The notes below the pieces were generated by a model. That model saw only the letters and a list, made by a program, of their open reading frames with translations. It was not told the DNA's origin and ran no database searches. Both the position numbers and the translations under genes were made by a program. From assembly GCF_001429545.1 (NCBI RefSeq), contig NZ_LMSP01000002.1, positions 118,552 to 182,551 of the forward strand: 64,000 nucleotides of DNA, in the 5' to 3' direction. Origin of the DNA: Paenibacillus sp. Soil787 (GTDB taxonomy: Bacteria > Bacillota > Bacilli > Paenibacillales > NBRC-103111). The first letter of the stretch is position 1. Every line of letters begins with the position of its first letter. Of the stretch, positions 1-8,833 are shown piece after piece.

Positions 1-876
1 GGCGGGGGGCACGCGCCGGATATTATCCGTGCGGCTGCTGAGCCTAACGTACTACCGTCTTCGACAAACCCGACCCGTCCATATACGATCAATACCATTG
101 AAGAGCATTTGGATATGCTCATGGTGTGTCATCATTTGGACAGCCGTATTCCCGAGGATGTTGCTTTTGCGGATTCTCGGATTCGTCCGGAAACGATTGC
201 TGCGGAAGATATTCTTCACGATCTTGGCGTATTCAGCATGCTAAGCTCGGATTCTCAGGCAATGGGGCGGGTTGGCGAGGTCATTATTCGTACATGGCAA
301 ACCGCCGATAAAATGAAGAAACAGCGCGGCCCGCTAGCTCCCGATACGGAAGATGGCGACAATTTCCGAATTAAACGTTACATCGCCAAATATACGATTA
401 ATCCAGCGATTACGCATGGGATTTCGCACCTTGTCGGTTCCATTGAGCCTGGCAAATTTGCGGATCTTGTCATATGGAGCCCGATGTTCTTCGGGGTTAA
501 GCCAGATCTGGTACTCAAAGGCGGAAGTATCGCTTATGCGCAAATGGGAGATCCGAACGCGTCCATTCCAACCCCGCAGCCTGTATTTGGGCGTCCGATG
601 TTTGCTGCTTTTGGTAAAGCTTTGACGCAAAGCTCGATTACCTTCGTTTCTCAAGCCGCCTATGATCGCGGCATTGCTGAGAAATTAGGGCTGCAAAAGC
701 GTGTCGAGCCTGTGAAAGGGTGTCGCCATATATCGAAGAAAGACATGATTCATAATAACGGTACACCTTCTATAGAAGTAAACCCTGAAACCTATGAAGT
801 GAAAGTTGATGGGGAAGCCATTACTTGTGAGCCGGCGACCGAGCTGCCGATGGCGCAGTTATATTTCTTATTCTAA
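1..876 (+). CDS. ureC: Urease subunit alpha, 3' part
   Basis: Catalytic subunit of the cytoplasmic nickel enzyme urease (urea to ammonia and carbamate). Frame 1 is open from the first base, so the window edge truncates the gene; the 291 codons present are about the C-terminal half of a ~570-residue family. Visible landmarks in order are GGGHAPD (metal/substrate histidine region), [21 protein letters not shown] with the mobile-flap catalytic histidine, and [12 protein letters not shown] with the nickel-ligand aspartate. The C-terminus [11 protein letters not shown] is typical of the family. No frameshift is seen in this part. It is followed 41 bp later by ureF, so ureE is not in its usual place. 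The identification is very secure. Confidence 0.97.
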   Translation, partial: GGGHAPDIIRAAAEPNVLPSSTNPTRPYTINTIEEHLDMLMVCHHLDSRIPEDVAFADSRIRPETIAAEDILHDLGVFSMLSSDSQAMGRVGEVIIRTWQTADKMKKQRGPLAPDTEDGDNFRIKRYIAKYTINPAITHGISHLVGSIEPGKFADLVIWSPMFFGVKPDLVLKGGSIAYAQMGDPNASIPTPQPVFGRPMFAAFGKALTQSSITFVSQAAYDRGIAEKLGLQKRVEPVKGCRHISKKDMIHNNGTPSIEVNPETYEVKVDGEAITCEPATELPMAQLYFLF

Positions 877-917
877 AAGAGTGGGAAGTCCCCAATCGAG
901 GTGACGACATAAAAGCG

Positions 918-1643
918 ATGACAACAAAGACAACGACATTCATGGAAGAGATGACGCCGAGGTTTCACTGGCTCGCTTATCAACAGCTTCTGGATTCAGC
1001 CTTGCCCATTGGCGGATTCTCTCATTCCTTTGGTTTGGAAACGCTCGTTCAACAAGAGCGATTAACAACGATTGAAGAGCTCGAAGCTTATATTCGCACG
1101 ATGCTCGCAAATAGCTGGGCATCAACAGACACAATGGTAATCAAAGCTGCCTATACCCATATTCCAAGGCAGGAATGGGATCAGCTCTGGGAGATTGACC
1201 GCATGCTGCATGTGCAGCGTGTATCGAGTGAAGCGAGGAGCGGCGTTCAAAAGATGGGCCGCAGGCTGCTCCAGCTATCACGATCGATGTATCCCGCGCT
1301 GAACTGGCTGCCTCTGGACGAAGCTGTGAAAGCAGACCGCTGCAGCTCCAATCATCCGATTGTCCACGGATGGGTAAGCTATCACCTCGGTGTGCCGCTC
1401 AATCAAGCGGCAGAAGGCTATCTGTACAGCTGTATCATGACCTGTATCAACAGTGCGCTTAGACTTATGTCCATGGGTCAAACTCAAGGGCAAATTCTTC
1501 TTGCGAAGCTGCTTCCTTTGACCGGGAGCGAGTGGCAGCGAGTAGCGCATTTAGATCCCTTGGATGCGTATACGAATGCACCGGCCGCAGATCTCGCCAT
1601 GATGCAGCACGAAACGCTGTATTCACGATTATTCATGTCTTAA
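918..1643 (+). CDS. ureF: Urease accessory protein UreF
   Basis: UreF is an accessory protein that, with UreD and UreG, forms the complex delivering nickel to apo-urease. The 241-residue product has the helical UreF features: WLAYQQLLDSALPIGGFSHS near the N-terminus (family signature PxGxFSHSxGLE) and a C-terminal stretch ending in LMMS-type residues. The ATG at 918 is used; a GAGGTG lies about 14 nt upstream, which is long, so the in-frame ATG codons at 942 and 951 remain possible. It lies between ureC and ureG in one operon. Confidence 0.93.
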   Translation: MTTKTTTFMEEMTPRFHWLAYQQLLDSALPIGGFSHSFGLETLVQQERLTTIEELEAYIRTMLANSWASTDTMVIKAAYTHIPRQEWDQLWEIDRMLHVQRVSSEARSGVQKMGRRLLQLSRSMYPALNWLPLDEAVKADRCSSNHPIVHGWVSYHLGVPLNQAAEGYLYSCIMTCINSALRLMSMGQTQGQILLAKLLPLTGSEWQRVAHLDPLDAYTNAPAADLAMMQHETLYSRLFMS

Positions 1644-1667
1644 TCATAAATTTTAGGAGGAATGACT

Positions 1668-2327
1668 ATGTGTCAAGGTCAAGGTCATCATCACCACCAC
1701 TGGGAGAAACCAGCTGTGGATCGGAGTCGCCCTATGCGTATTGGAATCGGCGGGCCTGTTGGCTCAGGCAAAACAGCGCTAGTAGAGCGTCTAGCGCGGA
1801 AACTCAACAACCGCTACAGTATTGCGGTGATTACCAATGATATCTATACGAAGGAAGATGCCCGTATTTTGATTAGCTCTGAAGCACTGCCTGAGGAGCG
1901 CATTATTGGGGTAGAAACAGGCGGATGCCCGCATACAGCGATCCGTGAGGATGCTTCGATGAATTTCGAAGCCATTGAAGAGCTGGAGAAGCGGTTCGAG
2001 AATCTCGATATTATTTTCATCGAGAGCGGCGGCGATAACTTGGCTGCAGCGTTTAGCCCAGAGCTGGTAGATCGCTTCATCTATATTATAGATGTCGCTC
2101 AAGGGGAAAAAATACCGCGCAAAGGCGGTCCTGGCATTATGCGTTCCGATATGCTCATTATCAACAAGATCGATCTAGCCCCGTATGTAGGTGCCAGCCT
2201 GGAAGTGATGGATTCGGACACGAAGAAGATGCGCGGCGACCGTCCGTACATATTCTCCAACCTGATGGGCGGCACAGGGCTGGACGATATTGTCACATGG
2301 GTGGAACAGGAGTTCAGCCATGCCTAG
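1668..2327 (+). CDS. ureG: Urease accessory GTPase UreG
   Basis: UreG is the SIMIBI-class GTPase that powers nickel insertion into urease. The P-loop GPVGSGKT lies at residues 29-36 and the nickel-binding CPH motif at 87-89. The start at 1668 is preferred over the ATG at 1662 because AGGAGG at 1655-1660 is 7 nt from 1668 but only 1 nt from 1662. This gives 219 residues. The N-terminus carries five consecutive histidines (residues 7-11) after a Cys at position 2, a possible metal-storage tail, notable because no ureE gene is seen next to it. The gene overlaps ureD by 8 bp. Confidence 0.96.
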   Translation: MCQGQGHHHHHWEKPAVDRSRPMRIGIGGPVGSGKTALVERLARKLNNRYSIAVITNDIYTKEDARILISSEALPEERIIGVETGGCPHTAIREDASMNFEAIEELEKRFENLDIIFIESGGDNLAAAFSPELVDRFIYIIDVAQGEKIPRKGGPGIMRSDMLIINKIDLAPYVGASLEVMDSDTKKMRGDRPYIFSNLMGGTGLDDIVTWVEQEFSHA

Positions 2328-3174
2328 CGTGACCGGGGAGATTAAGGCGGAATTTGCAGTACGCAGCGGCTTGACGCAGCTCGTCCGCAAATACCATGCC
2401 TCCCCGCTCAAAATCGCCAAAACGTTTCGTTATGAGAACGAAACGCTCATCCAAGGCGCCCATCCTATGGATCAATTGGGTGTCTATATGATGGACTGCT
2501 CCCCAGGACTCATGTCGGGGGATCATTATGAAATCAGCGTGCGCCTTGGAGAGGGCGCACGTGTTTTTCTAACGAACCAATCGTTCACGAAGGTTCATCC
2601 GTCTGAGGCTGGCCACGGAAGCACGCAGCGCCAGACGCTTCATTTGGAAGCTGACGCGATGCTGGAATACATCCCAGAGCCCTTAATGCTCTATAAAGAT
2701 GCCAGCCTAGCCGCAGAAATGGATGTTCATTTAGCAGCTGGGTCCGCGTTGATTTTCTCGGATATATGTTGTCCGGGACGAACGCAGCGAGGCGAAATAT
2801 TTCAGTATTCACGTTATATGAATCGAATGAAAGTCTGGCACGGCAAGGAATTGATCTTTTATCAGAATCAAAGAATTGAACCACAGATCATGCAGCTATC
2901 AGCTCCAGGTTGCTGGGGGCGGGAAACACATCTCGGTAATCTGTACATTTTCTCGGATCGCCTTAAACAGCGTCATCTCGATGAAGTATTGGAGAGTCTT
3001 GAAGAGCTTGAGGGTGTAGAAGTCCGTATTGGAGCCAGTCTTACGCATAAATACGGTTTAGTTGTCACAGTCATGGGAAGACATGCTTGGGAATTGCAGT
3101 TAGCTCTGACGAAAGCATGGCAGGATATTCGCCGCAGCTTATTAGCATTAACGCCATTAATGGTTAATAAATAG
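2320..3174 (+). CDS. ureD: Urease accessory protein UreD/UreH
   Basis: UreD scaffolds the UreD-UreF-UreG activation complex on apo-urease. The 284-residue product has family features such as the [19 protein letters not shown] segment, [12 protein letters not shown] and GEIFQYSRY. The ATG at 2320 is chosen because CAGGAG at 2307-2312 is well spaced; an upstream in-frame ATG at 2290 would deepen the overlap with ureG. Translation is probably coupled to ureG through the 8-bp overlap. It is the last gene of the urease operon and is followed by a terminator. Confidence 0.93.
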   Translation: MPSVTGEIKAEFAVRSGLTQLVRKYHASPLKIAKTFRYENETLIQGAHPMDQLGVYMMDCSPGLMSGDHYEISVRLGEGARVFLTNQSFTKVHPSEAGHGSTQRQTLHLEADAMLEYIPEPLMLYKDASLAAEMDVHLAAGSALIFSDICCPGRTQRGEIFQYSRYMNRMKVWHGKELIFYQNQRIEPQIMQLSAPGCWGRETHLGNLYIFSDRLKQRHLDEVLESLEELEGVEVRIGASLTHKYGLVVTVMGRHAWELQLALTKAWQDIRRSLLALTPLMVNK

Positions 3175-3192
3175 TAAGATTAAACATAGATG

Positions 3193-3215
3193 GGAGCCCT
3201 TGAGGGCTCCTTTTT
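3193..3215 (+). terminator. Rho-independent terminator of the urease operon
   Basis: GGAGCCC (3193-3199), loop TTGA and GGGCTCC (3204-3210) form a perfect 7-bp stem followed by TTTTT. It lies 18 bp after the ureD stop. Confidence 0.85.
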
Positions 3216-3296
3216 CCATGGAATCGAATGCTCCGATCATTTTCCACGCATACTGGAAGGAGAATCGACAATATGATGACAACTGCCTGCACTTCA

Positions 3297-3325
3297 TTGT
3301 CAAACGATGTAGGGGTTGGTATGAT
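3297..3325 (+). promoter_or_regulatory. Likely sigma-A promoter for ctaB-sco
   Basis: TTGTCA at 3297-3302, a 17-bp spacer and TATGAT at 3320-3325, about 57 bp before the ctaB start. This is a match by eye only. Confidence 0.5.
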
Positions 3326-3381
3326 GGGAGTGTTCATGATTAAGGTTGCTCGGAAATTCGACATAGAGGAGGACGTTTTAC

Positions 3382-4359
3382 GTGGAAAATCAAGTTAGCT
3401 ACGAAAGCGTTTCGAACGGTTCGTCACAAGGGTCCATTGGGGCAGAAACCATAGAAGCTAGCAATATGCAAGCATCGGCTGAGCCGGTGACCATGAAAGA
3501 TTTCTATCGCTTGGTAAAACCAGGCATTATTTATTCCAATTTAATGACAGCTTTTGCTGGCTATTGGATGGCCGCACATTGGGATGTAAGCTGGGTACAC
3601 CTTATTATGACCATGCTAGGAACAGCTCTTGTGATGGCAGGAGGAACGGTGCTCAACAATTATTTGGACCGTGAAATGGATGCGAAGATGGAACGGACGC
3701 AGAATAGAGCTCTTCCAAGTGGGAGAATGAGTGCGAATGTTGTTCTATGGTACGGTATTATTCTAGGAACGATCGGTCTGGGAGTCCTATATTTTGGAGC
3801 GGAATCGCCTCTAGCAACGTTGATCGGACTGATTGGCCTGTTCTTGTATGTTTGGCTCTATACCGCATGGTTTAAAAGAACTTCAGTATGGAGTACATTC
3901 GTTGGGGCATTCTCTGGCGCTACACCTCCCGTTATAGGATACTGTGCCGTAAGTGGTACGGTTGATCTAGGTGCTATTCTTCTTTTTGCTTTCTTATTCC
4001 TCTGGCAGCCTCCGCACTTCTGGGCTCTTGGGATTCGCCGTATGGAAGAATATCGCGCTGCAGGATTCCCGCTTTTACCCGTAGTCAAAGGGACATACGT
4101 GACCAAGATCAGCATGGTGCGTTATGTAGTTTTACTTGTTCCTGTAACCGTGATGTTAACAGCTTATGGATACGTAGGTTACTTGTTTTTATTCGCATCA
4201 ACCATCTTAGGATTGATTTGGGCATTCATGAGTATCAAAGGCTTTAAGGCAACAGGTGAGGCCGAAGTGGTATGGGCTAAACGCATGTTCCTGTTCTCTC
4301 TGTTGTATTTAACTCTCCTATCGTTCCTCATGGTCATTGATACAGTGAAAATTAGTTAG
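3382..4359 (+). CDS. ctaB: Protoheme IX farnesyltransferase (heme O synthase)
   Basis: Membrane prenyltransferase that adds a farnesyl group to heme B to make heme O, the precursor of heme A for terminal oxidases. The 325-residue product is a UbiA-superfamily protein with about eight or nine membrane segments. The first Asp-rich motif NxxxDxxxD is at N92-D96-D100 (NNYLDREMDAKM), and a conserved loop reads YTAWFKRTSVWSTFVGA. An N-terminal extension of about 40 polar residues precedes the first membrane segment. The GTG start at 3382 has GAGGAGG 9 nt upstream. A Sco protein follows 17 bp later; heme A synthase (ctaA) lies about 24 kb away at 28.3 kb. Confidence 0.95.
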   Translation: MENQVSYESVSNGSSQGSIGAETIEASNMQASAEPVTMKDFYRLVKPGIIYSNLMTAFAGYWMAAHWDVSWVHLIMTMLGTALVMAGGTVLNNYLDREMDAKMERTQNRALPSGRMSANVVLWYGIILGTIGLGVLYFGAESPLATLIGLIGLFLYVWLYTAWFKRTSVWSTFVGAFSGATPPVIGYCAVSGTVDLGAILLFAFLFLWQPPHFWALGIRRMEEYRAAGFPLLPVVKGTYVTKISMVRYVVLLVPVTVMLTAYGYVGYLFLFASTILGLIWAFMSIKGFKATGEAEVVWAKRMFLFSLLYLTLLSFLMVIDTVKIS

Positions 4360-4376
4360 AATTGAGGGCTGAAGTA

Positions 4377-5009
4377 ATGAATACGTTTATCGGGAAAAAT
4401 TGGTTTAAGCTAGCGCTGGGCGCTATTTTAATTGCCATGATTGCATCATTTGCTTATAAATTATGGGCTAACGGCAGTGAACCGGACCCACGCTTGACAG
4501 CAATGAAACAAGCTCCTTCGTTCCAACTGCAGGACTTAGACGGTAAAACTGTTTCCTCTCAGGATATGGATGGTAAGGTTAGACTCGTATACTTCTTTTA
4601 TTCGTTTTGTCCGGATGTTTGCATGCCGACGACTTTCTTGCTCTCTCAGGTTCAGGAATCTTTGAAGAAAAAAGACTTGCTGGGTACTAAAGCGGAAATT
4701 GTATCGATAACCGTCGATCCAAATCGTGATACACCGGAAGTGCTTAAAGAATTCGGTAACCGTTTTGAATCGAAGCCAGTTCCAGGCGGGTGGACGTTTC
4801 TCCGCGGAGAGGAATCCAAAATTCACAAGCTTGCTGAAGATTTCGGCATTATGGTGGTTAAAGAGAAGGATGGCAATTTCTCGCATTCCAATGCTATTCT
4901 GCTGGTTGACCCAAAAGGAAAACTCCGGAATTATTATGATGCGAGCAATCCAGAGTTGGATGTTGACCATATTATCAAAGATGTCGTGACTTTATCTAAA
5001 GGCAAGTAA
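4377..5009 (+). CDS. Sco family copper chaperone
   Basis: SCO1/SenC proteins are membrane-anchored thioredoxin-fold factors that help assemble the CuA centre of cytochrome c oxidase outside the membrane. The 210-residue product has one N-terminal membrane segment (about residues 10-30), then the Sco domain. The copper ligands Cys78 and Cys82 (SFCPDVC) and His170 (NFSHSNAI) are all present. ATG 4377 has GAGGG 8 nt upstream; the longer TTG-started frame from 4362 is less likely. Co-transcription with ctaB fits an oxidase-assembly role. Confidence 0.92.
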   Translation: MNTFIGKNWFKLALGAILIAMIASFAYKLWANGSEPDPRLTAMKQAPSFQLQDLDGKTVSSQDMDGKVRLVYFFYSFCPDVCMPTTFLLSQVQESLKKKDLLGTKAEIVSITVDPNRDTPEVLKEFGNRFESKPVPGGWTFLRGEESKIHKLAEDFGIMVVKEKDGNFSHSNAILLVDPKGKLRNYYDASNPELDVDHIIKDVVTLSKGK

Positions 5010-5030
5010 GTCCATTATTCATCCTATTAA

Positions 5031-5384
5031 CTATTCAAAAGCAGGGTCTGGAGCAGGGTATTTGATATACTCTTCCAGCCCTGCTTTTTCTAATTGCTGA
5101 ATGATGTATTCTTCAGGTGTACCTTCCACGCCGGCATACCCTCTGCGCGTATAGATATGTTCTGCGTCTGGAAACATTTCTCGCAATAGAAAACGTATTT
5201 TTTTGCCGGAAGCATCATTATCCGTAAAGATGAAAACAGGATTGTCATCCGCTTTTTTTCTCAGTTCTTCGAGCGTTAACGAGCTTGGGGTGCCGAAAGT
5301 GCAGAGGATCATGATACTTTCATCAACCACACGTTTTAATCGGCTTTTATCATTTTTACCTTCTACAATGATGACAATCGACAT
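5031..5384 (-). CDS. Toprim domain protein (YusF-like)
   Basis: A 117-residue protein that is almost only a Toprim domain, the Mg-binding fold of primases, topoisomerases and RNase M5. The catalytic Glu8 lies in IIVEGKND and the DxD pair is D55/D57 in IFTDNDASGKK, so the metal site looks intact. The start is set at 5384 because AGGA sits 7-8 nt upstream; the frame extends further but without support. B. subtilis YusF-type proteins have this size. The substrate is unknown; an RNase M5-like or other nucleic-acid cleavage role is possible but unproven. Confidence 0.8.
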   Translation of the reverse strand: MSIVIIVEGKNDKSRLKRVVDESIMILCTFGTPSSLTLEELRKKADDNPVFIFTDNDASGKKIRFLLREMFPDAEHIYTRRGYAGVEGTPEEYIIQQLEKAGLEEYIKYPAPDPAFE

Positions 5385-5473
5385 GGGATTTCCTCGCTTT
5401 AGGTTTTTTTGTAGTATAACCCGTTTTCGCAAGTGATCCAAGGATTTCATTCGACGATTAGCCAAATATGATG

Positions 5474-5497
5474 CTGTCATTTCCCGGGAAATGACAG
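5474..5497. repeat. Perfect 24-bp palindrome
   Basis: The half-site CTGTCATTTCCC is followed directly by its exact reverse complement, with SmaI-like CCCGGG at the centre. It lies about 90 bp upstream of the Toprim gene and downstream of the MFS gene, separate from the MFS terminator. Confidence 0.85.
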
Positions 5498-5510
5498 GGA
5501 TTGACAGCGC

Positions 5511-5537
5511 AAAAGACGGCTTGATGAGCTCAAGCCG
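5511..5537 (-). terminator. Terminator of the MFS transporter gene
   Basis: On the minus strand CGGCTTGA / TCAAGCCG (5517-5524 with 5530-5537) forms an 8-bp stem followed by TCTTTTG. It lies 17 bp after the MFS stop codon. Confidence 0.7.
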
Positions 5538-5553
5538 CCATTTTATCGGGAAA

Positions 5554-6720
5554 TTACGTTGTGATAGGCGTTTTTAATGTGCGGAGCGGTAAGAGGGAAA
5601 GTGCCAGCATTAAGACGAAAAATGCGATGAAATAAGAGGAAATGTGGTCGCGAAGCTGTCCGGCCATCATGGGACCGATAAAGGCGCCAATGGAATAGGA
5701 GATGGAAAGAAGGGAAAAGACGCGTCCGTATCGATTGCTGCTTGTTATACCGGCAAGTAGGGCAGCGAGAGCGGGATAAATGACACCTTTCGCCATTCCG
5801 ATTAAGAAAAGGGAAACCGTGAGCGGTATCGGCCACTGAATGGCTAAACCGAAGAAAATGACCGCAAGCGATATACTCCCACAGACCGTTCGAATAAACG
5901 GAGGGATCTTATTTAAGAACCAGAAGCTGATGCTTAACAGGGCGCCTAAACTGATTAAAGTGAAAAAAACGCCGGACGTTAAGATTGAGTCTCTGGCCGA
6001 CTTCATAAGTGGAAGCTCAAAGAAAAGAATGCCTTGCGAGCAGGAGAGTGCCATCGGAATGAGAAAGAATAACCATGGAATCGTTACGGCGGCGGGTAGG
6101 TCTGATTCATCTCTCAGAATGCCATGACCATGATGATCTAAGATAGGGGATTTGCTCCCTGTTTGGGCTAAGAGCTGCTTTTCTTTCACGCCGAAGATGG
6201 CAAGAATGCCTGTGATAATAAGAATCCAACCTAAAACGGAGAAAGCTGTTGTAAACCCGATTTTGGCAACTAATACAGCACCTGCTGCTGGAGATACCAC
6301 GGAAGCAAGGGTATGTATGAGACCGTTGCCAGCCATCAGTTTGCTTTGATGGATGCGATCCTTGGCTATGCGTGCAAGCAGCGATAAGCAGGCAGGCGAT
6401 AAGAAGGCGAGTACGAATCCGCTAATCGAACGAATGTATAGCAAGTGCCAAGGATCTTTCACATTGGATTGAAAAAGTAAGATGATCCCTGCTACAATCA
6501 GGCTAAAGACAATAAAGATTTTACTTCCGTATTTGTCTACGCCATAGCCGGCAATTAGATTCCCAGGCAAATGGGTAATTGAGTATACGCCCATAATTAG
6601 CCCTATAAATGAAGGAGCTGCTCCTAAAGATAAGGCGAAGGGAGAAAGAATCGGGTACTGCGCGTGTAAATCAAAAAAAGCAACAAACATAAATAAGTAC
6701 AACCAAATAGCTGTTCGCAT
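5554..6720 (-). CDS. MFS transporter
   Basis: A 388-residue major facilitator superfamily protein with about 12 hydrophobic segments. The signature-like loop between segments 2 and 3 reads GYGVDKYGSK, and FALSLGAAPSFIGLIMG precedes it. AGGTGG is properly placed before the ATG at 6720. Substrate cannot be told from sequence; sugar or drug efflux are both possible. It is transcribed alone, toward the Toprim gene. Confidence 0.85.
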   Translation of the reverse strand: MRTAIWLYLFMFVAFFDLHAQYPILSPFALSLGAAPSFIGLIMGVYSITHLPGNLIAGYGVDKYGSKIFIVFSLIVAGIILLFQSNVKDPWHLLYIRSISGFVLAFLSPACLSLLARIAKDRIHQSKLMAGNGLIHTLASVVSPAAGAVLVAKIGFTTAFSVLGWILIITGILAIFGVKEKQLLAQTGSKSPILDHHGHGILRDESDLPAAVTIPWLFFLIPMALSCSQGILFFELPLMKSARDSILTSGVFFTLISLGALLSISFWFLNKIPPFIRTVCGSISLAVIFFGLAIQWPIPLTVSLFLIGMAKGVIYPALAALLAGITSSNRYGRVFSLLSISYSIGAFIGPMMAGQLRDHISSYFIAFFVLMLALSLLPLRTLKTPITT

Positions 6721-6831
6721 GTTCTCACCACCTCAATCATTTAGACTTGTCTCTTCTTAAGATGTACGCCGCTCGTCCTATAGATATGACCTTTCCATAC
6801 AAATGACACAATTCTGTTTTTAGGAGGCTTT

Positions 6832-6987
6832 ATGGACGCATATGTGATTGTTTTACTAGCTGGCGCGGCTATTTTCCTGGTTTTTCGGTTGAGGCAGTCT
6901 TTTCGAAAGACGAGAAGCAGAATCGATCAAACAGAGGAGATCGAACGAAAGTTAGCCCTGTTAAGGAAAAAAAGAGATGAAGATTAA
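6832..6987 (+). CDS. Small single-pass membrane protein
   Basis: A 51-residue reading frame with TAGGAGG directly upstream (6821-6827). It has an N-terminal hydrophobic helix (about residues 3-18: AYVIVLLAGAAIFLVF) followed by a highly charged Arg/Lys/Glu tail that could be a short coiled coil (TEEIERKLALLRKK). It is unrecognised and lies 54 bp before the next membrane protein gene, possibly in one transcript. Confidence 0.65.
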   Translation: MDAYVIVLLAGAAIFLVFRLRQSFRKTRSRIDQTEEIERKLALLRKKRDED

Positions 6988-7041
6988 GGAGTCCCTGTAG
7001 TATGATAGGAAAGGACTTTTGGATAATTAGGAGGGGTTAGT

Positions 7042-7476
7042 TTGGATCAGTGGATTTCCTTTGCGCAGGATCGTTGGTACTTAATTGTAGCTGCTATTAT
7101 TGTGCTTTTTATCGTGGTCGGTATTGTGAAAACTGTGGTTAAATGGATTCTGGTCATCGCGATTGTTGGGGCTCTTGTCGTTTATGGAGCGAGCTATAAG
7201 GATAAAATAAGGGATATTGGGGCAAGCGTAGTCTCACAAGTTGGCGATGAAATCAAAGATAAGGCTGTCAGTACGTTGACCTCGGAAGCTAAAGATGCAC
7301 AATTTAAAGCGAATCCAGATGGTTCCTTTCTTATTACGACGAAGAGTTTAAAGGTGGAAGGCAAAGCCGGGACGGATGAAGTACAAGTCACCTTCCTTGG
7401 TAAAACGTTTAAGATGAACGCGAACGCAGCCGTTAATGCTTTCATCGAGCAAGCAAGGAAAAACGCAAAGCAGTAA
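7042..7476 (+). CDS. Conserved-looking membrane protein of unknown function
   Basis: A 144-residue protein with two adjacent hydrophobic segments (about residues 12-32 and 34-50) and a soluble C-terminal domain of about 90 residues rich in Lys, Val and Asp. The TTG start at 7042 follows AGGAGGGG at 7029-7036. No family was recognised. It precedes the membrane transglutaminase gene by 37 bp and is probably co-transcribed with it, so a cell-envelope role is plausible. Confidence 0.8.
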   Translation: MDQWISFAQDRWYLIVAAIIVLFIVVGIVKTVVKWILVIAIVGALVVYGASYKDKIRDIGASVVSQVGDEIKDKAVSTLTSEAKDAQFKANPDGSFLITTKSLKVEGKAGTDEVQVTFLGKTFKMNANAAVNAFIEQARKNAKQ

Positions 7477-7513
7477 GTTGAGTCATATTTTTATTAAAAT
7501 AGGATGGTGAGAA

Positions 7514-8665
7514 ATGATGACGGATATGACGTGGTTACAATCAACTTCGATAAATTTAATATCCATTGTGATCGTTCTCACATTTGCAGGCTCTGTCGTT
7601 CAAGGATTTTTCCGGGGAGGCTCAGGTTCAGCCAAACATCTTCTGTCTATGCTCGTGGAGGCAGTTATCGTCATTCTGTCCATGATTATCGCGTGGAAGG
7701 GGGTCCAGTGGGCATCGCCTGTGATTCAAACCTGGTTGAAAGGGCAGAATTTACAAATTCCATCCGTAGAGATCAGCATGCTTAAACAAACTTATTATAC
7801 AGCGATGACGAGTATCCGTGATTTCCCGCTGCTGCGTTTCGGTGTATTGTTTTTACTTGGCTATATGATCGTGAAGCAATTGCTGAATCTATTGGTTGAT
7901 CCCTTGTTAGGAAGTTGGTTGGCTAATCGAGATCCTTACAGGGAGCGCAGCAACTCTTTTATTAGTTCTGTCTCGGGTGGAGCCATTGGTTCTGTCGCAG
8001 GACTCGCTAGGGCACTCATTCTTATCGCTGTTCTTTTCATTTATGTAACGTTATTCCCGCACTCCTTGATTACACCTTACATTGAATCGTCACAAATGTA
8101 TCAAAAGGGTGCCAAAGAAGTCATTTCACCCTTCACAGGTGACTTCATTGCTGACAAAGTACCCGTGTTCACACGTGCTGTCGAACAGGAATTTACGAAT
8201 ATCCTGCAGCGTAAGTATGAAGTTCTAGACGCAAAAGTTCCAGGCAATATTGCAGATGCGGCCAAAGAAGTAACCGCCAGCGGGAAAACGGATGAAGAGA
8301 AGGCCAAGTTGTTGTATAAATGGGTAGGCAACTACGTCAAATATGATTGGAATAAGGTAACTCTTTATGAAGAGAAACGAATCTGGAAGGAACAGACGCC
8401 GGAGGATACCTTCAACACCCATGAAGGGGTTTGTATAGACTACTCTAGGTTGTATGCTCAGATGGCTAGATCTATCGGCCTTGATGTGAAAGTTGTTACG
8501 GGGCTAGGCTATGACGGGCAGGGCAGCTACGGGCCTCACGCTTGGAATGAGGTTTACCTGAAAGAGTCTGATCGCTGGGTACCGCTAGATTCCACCTGGG
8601 TGGCAAGCGGAGGCAACTGGTTCAATCCGCCTAACTTCGATCAAACACATGTTAAGGACGCTTAG
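7514..8665 (+). CDS. Membrane-anchored transglutaminase-like protein
   Basis: A 383-residue protein: about four hydrophobic segments in the first 190 residues (CvpA-like in appearance), then a transglutaminase-like cysteine protease fold. The catalytic triad is visible as Cys307 (EGVCIDYS), His342 (GPHAWNEVY) and Asp359 (WVPLDST). Enzymes of this superfamily act as proteases, transglutaminases or amidases; the substrate here is unknown. ATG 7514 and 7517 are both usable. A terminator follows at 8680. Confidence 0.85.
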   Translation: MMTDMTWLQSTSINLISIVIVLTFAGSVVQGFFRGGSGSAKHLLSMLVEAVIVILSMIIAWKGVQWASPVIQTWLKGQNLQIPSVEISMLKQTYYTAMTSIRDFPLLRFGVLFLLGYMIVKQLLNLLVDPLLGSWLANRDPYRERSNSFISSVSGGAIGSVAGLARALILIAVLFIYVTLFPHSLITPYIESSQMYQKGAKEVISPFTGDFIADKVPVFTRAVEQEFTNILQRKYEVLDAKVPGNIADAAKEVTASGKTDEEKAKLLYKWVGNYVKYDWNKVTLYEEKRIWKEQTPEDTFNTHEGVCIDYSRLYAQMARSIGLDVKVVTGLGYDGQGSYGPHAWNEVYLKESDRWVPLDSTWVASGGNWFNPPNFDQTHVKDA

Positions 8666-8679
8666 TAAGTATCAAGATG

Positions 8680-8714
8680 AAGCCTTTCCTTTGGATATCA
8701 AAGGAAGGCTTCTT
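8680..8714 (+). terminator. Rho-independent terminator
   Basis: AAGCCTTTCCTTT pairs with AAAGGAAGGCTT (one bulged T) around loop GGATATC, followed by CTTT. It ends the transglutaminase transcript. Confidence 0.7.
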
Positions 8715-8833
8715 TATGTTTAAGGAAGCTGTTCCCTCTAGAAAATCATGGGTAGTTCCGAAGGTTTTCTCATATGATGATTAAATGTGGTACACTACTA
8801 AGATAGCATTGTTTATAGAATGAGGGAGATTGT

